The notes under the pieces: generated by a model
Told to the model about the DNA's origin: nothing
Seen by the model: the letters and a program-made list of their open reading frames with translations, nothing else
Database searches by the model: none
Program-made: the position numbers and the translations under genes
NCBI GenBank assembly: GCA_037903475.1
Contig: JBAJFG010000172.1
Span: 1,612,001 to 1,676,000 of the forward strand
DNA from: Ancylostoma caninum
Taxonomy: Eukaryota > Nematoda > Chromadorea > Rhabditida > Ancylostomatidae
Length of the DNA: 64,000 nucleotides
Direction of reading: 5' to 3'
Part shown: piece after piece, positions 61,138-64,000 of the stretch
Layout: each line of letters opens with the position of its first letter
How positions within the stretch are numbered: the stretch's first letter is position 1

Positions 61138-63239
61138 ACCAGAGTGACAGTGTCTATATTGTTTACGAGATCGTAATAGTAATCTAAACCCACTAATATT
61201 TGCGGGTTTTGATGTTCACCGCGAACTCTGGGATTGCTTATGCAAATTTCTTTATCTTGGAGAAATTGCTTATCCGAATCGCTAAGACGAGCAGAGGAAA
61301 AACCATTGGTTATTACTGGTTTCGTTTGAATTGTCAAATTCAGCTCTTTACCGAAAACGTTGCTGATTTTCAACGAGACAATCTTTGTTTGGTACTTTTC
61401 AGTATGTCCACCTATACCGGACATAGTGCAGATTTCCGTTTTCTGCGCTTCAAGACCAAATTCTTTTGCGGTTTGCTCTCGAATAATGGTTTTATGAGCT
61501 CCTGTGTCGAAGAAAAACAGGAGTTTTTCGAACTGTCCAGTGTTGTGATTCCGCACATTTCCCTCCGCTGTCATCAAGACCACCTGCTCTTTTCTCTTAT
61601 CGATGTGAACGCAACCCTCGGATAATTGGTTAGCTCCATCATTGGCTGTATGAGAATTTGTCTGCTGATTCCTGCGGACCGCATTGTTGCGCAATCCGTA
61701 TTGGTTACGAGGAGCACTCGTATTTCCCGCAGCAGGCGCGGTATTTGAAGTCCCCTGATTGCGCAATCGACTTGGCGCATTGTACCTGGGTCTGTTACCA
61801 TCATTTGTACCAGAAATGCAGAGACTCACATCGTGCATCCTGCCACATTTGGGGCAATTTGGTCTTTGGCAGTTGAAACTGTTGTGTTTATCAGAGAAAC
61901 ATTTCCAACATTGTTTAGCTTCTATCACTATATCCCTTCTTGTTTTAATATCAGAAACTGTTCGGCAGTTTCCTGAATTGTGGTCTGAACTGCCACAGAA
62001 ATGACAAACTTTTCCGATTTTCGGGGATTCTGTAGCATTTGGCACAAAGCGCCTTATACTAGGTTCATTTTCGAACCTTACGCGGTTTTTCAAACGCGTA
62101 TCTACGAATTTTTTGGCATTGATTTCCTTTTCGAGATGGTCCATTACATCTTCGATCTTTACTTCATCTTGATCTTGTATTGTAACAAGAACATTTTTTA
62201 CAATGGTGTACGGAAATTTTTCTAAAATTTTCTCTGTCCACATCGCATCTTGCATTTGGGGTATATTTTGCCCAGCAGAGATCATCTGGTTCATTAACAT
62301 TCGTATTTTGTCGAATATGAGCATGCAGCTGTCAGCATTGTTCTTTGCAGCTGGTAGATCAATCAATTTTTGAACAATTTTTGCTCTATTAGTCGGCTTA
62401 TTGCCGTATTTCTTTTTTAGTGCATTAATCATCCACTTATAATTTTGTGGAATCAGTTGGATGCCTTTTACGGCTGTTTCGGCCCTTCCTTTAAGGCTAT
62501 CTCTGAGTAGGAGCATTTTCTCGACTGTACTCAGAACTTTACTTTGGTCTACGAGTGTCTCGTAGATTGCCCAAAACTCGGGGAATTCTTCTTCATCCCC
62601 GAAAAATCGTGGCAATTTAAGTTGCCTTGGTTTGAGAGTGCGACATATAACATCTTCGTCGTCTTCTCTACTTCGTTCCGAATTGGAACTGTCCTCTGAA
62701 AGCCATATTGCATCGCTTGGCGAAAGAGGAGTGTCTTCAGGTTCGTCGGCGATACCTGGTCCTGACGTAGTAGCTTGGTCTACGTTTGCTTCAGTTTTTC
62801 CTGGAATTTTTGTCTTTTTGAGCTCTTTCTGAGCTATTCCCATTTTTCTGGCAAGTTTTCCCATTTGATTCCTGGCTTCAGTAACCCTTGCACTTAGTAT
62901 GTAAATCATTTCGTTGGCTTTCGCAATTTTTTCCGTGAATTGTGTATCATTTTCGATCTCCTCAACTTCATTTGTGAGATCCTTTTTGTTCCCCTTTGTT
63001 CTCGCTTCTTCATACTCTTTTTGAAGCTTGTCGATTAATGACTGCAGAGCATTTCTGCTCATTTTTATTGTTTCAATACTCCCAGATAGCAAATTTATTG
63101 CGCTCATGTACTCCTCATAATTCTCTTCGTCTGTTCCGGAAGGTTTTACTTCTTCTGAGTACGTGGAATATTTTTCCAATAGTGACTGTAGCGTTTTAGC
63201 ACTCAACGCTATCGGTTTTTTGTGAAAAGCCAGCGTCAT
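61056..63239 (-). CDS. Gag and aspartic protease of the BEL/Pao element
   Basis: A 727-residue frame starting 163 nt inside the 5' LTR. Residues about 50-145: charged helices, likely coiled coil. Residues about 205-380: BEL-type gag core (KLPRFFGDEEEFPEFWAIYE). Three zinc knuckles at 412-425 (CHFCGSSDHNSGNC), 444-457 (CWKCFSDKHNSFNC) and 462-474 (CPKCGRMHDVSLC). Retropepsin active site DTGA at 578-581 (LLFFFDTGAHKTII), with a second protease landmark ILVGLDYYYDL near the end. Gag forms the particle, the protease matures it. The frame ends where the RT frame takes over one base back. All expected motifs are intact, so this part could still be functional. ATG choice: first Met of the open frame after the primer site. 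Confidence 0.92.
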   Translation of the reverse strand: MTLAFHKKPIALSAKTLQSLLEKYSTYSEEVKPSGTDEENYEEYMSAINLLSGSIETIKMSRNALQSLIDKLQKEYEEARTKGNKKDLTNEVEEIENDTQFTEKIAKANEMIYILSARVTEARNQMGKLARKMGIAQKELKKTKIPGKTEANVDQATTSGPGIADEPEDTPLSPSDAIWLSEDSSNSERSREDDEDVICRTLKPRQLKLPRFFGDEEEFPEFWAIYETLVDQSKVLSTVEKMLLLRDSLKGRAETAVKGIQLIPQNYKWMINALKKKYGNKPTNRAKIVQKLIDLPAAKNNADSCMLIFDKIRMLMNQMISAGQNIPQMQDAMWTEKILEKFPYTIVKNVLVTIQDQDEVKIEDVMDHLEKEINAKKFVDTRLKNRVRFENEPSIRRFVPNATESPKIGKVCHFCGSSDHNSGNCRTVSDIKTRRDIVIEAKQCWKCFSDKHNSFNCQRPNCPKCGRMHDVSLCISGTNDGNRPRYNAPSRLRNQGTSNTAPAAGNTSAPRNQYGLRNNAVRRNQQTNSHTANDGANQLSEGCVHIDKRKEQVVLMTAEGNVRNHNTGQFEKLLFFFDTGAHKTIIREQTAKEFGLEAQKTEICTMSGIGGHTEKYQTKIVSLKISNVFGKELNLTIQTKPVITNGFSSARLSDSDKQFLQDKEICISNPRVRGEHQNPQILVGLDYYYDLVNNIDTVTLVCASRALSSDLRYMARGQLTQQTRSLR

Positions 63240-63386
63240 CGCTTGTTCTGTGACGTAACAGCGATGGCAGACTGCCGGCAGTGACGATAGACTGCACCAG
63301 ACAGATTAAGCAGCTAGAGGCTTGCTGCTGCCAGCGATGGGTGGGCTGGACTTTGCGATCCGTTTGAGGATCTCGGCTTTTTATTA

Positions 63387-63399
63387 GGCCGATGCACCA
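63387..63399 (-). promoter_or_regulatory. Primer-binding site, tRNA-Gly(GCC) type
   Basis: The minus strand reads TGGTGCATCGGCC three bases after the 5' LTR. It is complementary to the 3' end GGCCGATGCA plus CCA of nematode tRNA-Gly(GCC) as I recall that tRNA. Confidence 0.8.
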
Positions 63400-63402
63400 A
63401 AA

Positions 63403-63685
63403 TGTACTGGCGCGTAGGATTCTAGGCTCCTACCTTCACACCAGTTACTAGTGTGGAGGGATCTGATCCCTTAGACGGTGGTTCAGTGATAATAACAAGA
63501 TTTATCTGCGATTTTATCCACAAGTGCTCGCTATGAGCCACGAAAACAGGAATAATGCGGGAGAGCGGTCGTCTTGGTGAGATACCGCCCTCTATCTTGA
63601 TTATATGTTTACAATATGGACCACAAAGGCACAAAGGATCGCACATCTGGGACTTTTAGAGCGTCCTGATGCAAATATCAGGACA
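63403..63685 (-). repeat. 5' LTR of the BEL/Pao element
   Basis: 283 bp, the same boundaries as the left LTR and 2 differences from it. The outer flank ATAAT (63686-63690) matches the left flank. Confidence 0.95.
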
Positions 63686-63690
63686 ATAAT

Positions 63691-64000
63691 GGTAAAAAGT
63701 AATAGAAATGTGTTCATGACTTTCTATCGTTGTCTATGGCTTCGTGACTTCGGCCTGTGTCTTCAAATAAATAGAGAAAATAAATCACTACGAGTAGTCG
63801 TCTGGGGAGTTATGTACCATATTTCTCTTCATATGGTGATTAGTTTAGCCTCTACTTATGGTGGAACAGCCGTAGAGCACCAAACATGGATTTTTCACAG
63901 TAAAAATGGAAGTAAACTACTAACACATGGTAACATCCATGCTTGCTAACGGCTGAGGAAAGTAAAACGATTCAAGATTTTTTATATTCTATTTTTATGA
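63691..64000. other. Right flank, nothing recognised
   Basis: AT-rich host sequence after the target duplication, without a supportable exon. Confidence 0.4.

Larger units (their letters stand above)
55414..63685 (-). mobile_element. BEL/Pao LTR retrotransposon with envelope gene, young but pol-deleted
   Basis: An 8.27-kb element on the minus strand: 5' LTR (63403-63685), tRNA-Gly primer site, gag-protease, RT-RNase H, integrase core, envelope, 3' LTR (55414-55696). ATAAT occurs on both sides (55409-55413 and 63686-63690). The LTRs start TGT and end ACA and differ at two positions of 283. The domain order protease-RT-RNase H-integrase with BEL-type motifs places it in BEL/Pao (Belpaoviridae). 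The envelope is of the phlebovirus-G2-like kind known in nematode members. The pol region has an internal deletion and frame change at about 59374-59396, so this copy cannot make a normal polyprotein. Confidence 0.95.

Overview
The window looks like nuclear DNA of a nematode, most likely a strongylid or hookworm-like clade V species (inference). The evidence is short-exon genes with TTTCAG-type acceptors, a BEL/Pao retroelement carrying a phlebovirus-G2-like envelope (a known nematode combination), a primer-binding site matching nematode tRNA-Gly(GCC), a TTAGGC-type telomere-like patch, and many small palindromic TIR elements. Most of the DNA is repeat-derived or non-coding. Five host genes can be reconstructed exon by exon, all on the minus strand.

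Left part (1-7 kb): a palindromic MITE, the 3' end of a BEL/Pao integrase reading frame (2.04-3.56 kb, +), a roughly 60-bp-unit minisatellite (4.13-4.55 kb), and a BEL-type gag zinc-knuckle reading frame (4.95-5.73 kb, +). The order integrase end then gag shows broken or juxtaposed elements, not one intact copy. From 7.19 to 12.65 kb lies a complete 13-exon type-B carboxylesterase (548 aa) with all three catalytic residues and an MGxxxS N-terminus in place of a signal peptide.

Middle (12.6-28 kb): no gene recognised. This stretch holds hairpin repeats, TACCCAGGGTA-type repeats, a CTCAGACAAAG-ended TIR element (17.10-18.82 kb) and several MITEs.

28-50 kb: a tandem array of four paralogous claudin/PMP22-like four-TM genes, called A to D here. 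Each has five exons with identical phases and identical lengths for exons 2-4 (56, 92 and 119 nt). Small TIR elements sit in introns of all four. Between B and C are a 0.47-kb imperfect palindrome and a 5'-truncated CR1/L2-like LINE carrying a 32-bp snap-back duplication.

51.5-53.2 kb: a patch bounded by a 27-bp perfect inverted repeat. It contains a second, internally deleted copy of the CTCAGACAAAG element, two tRNA-like Pol III promoter units and short telomere-like repeats.

55.41-63.69 kb: a complete-looking BEL/Pao LTR element on the minus strand, with 283-bp LTRs that differ at 2 positions and a 5-bp ATAAT target duplication. It has gag-protease, RT-RNase H and integrase-envelope frames. 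The pol region has lost the end of RNase H and the start of integrase, and changes frame there, so this copy is recent but defective.
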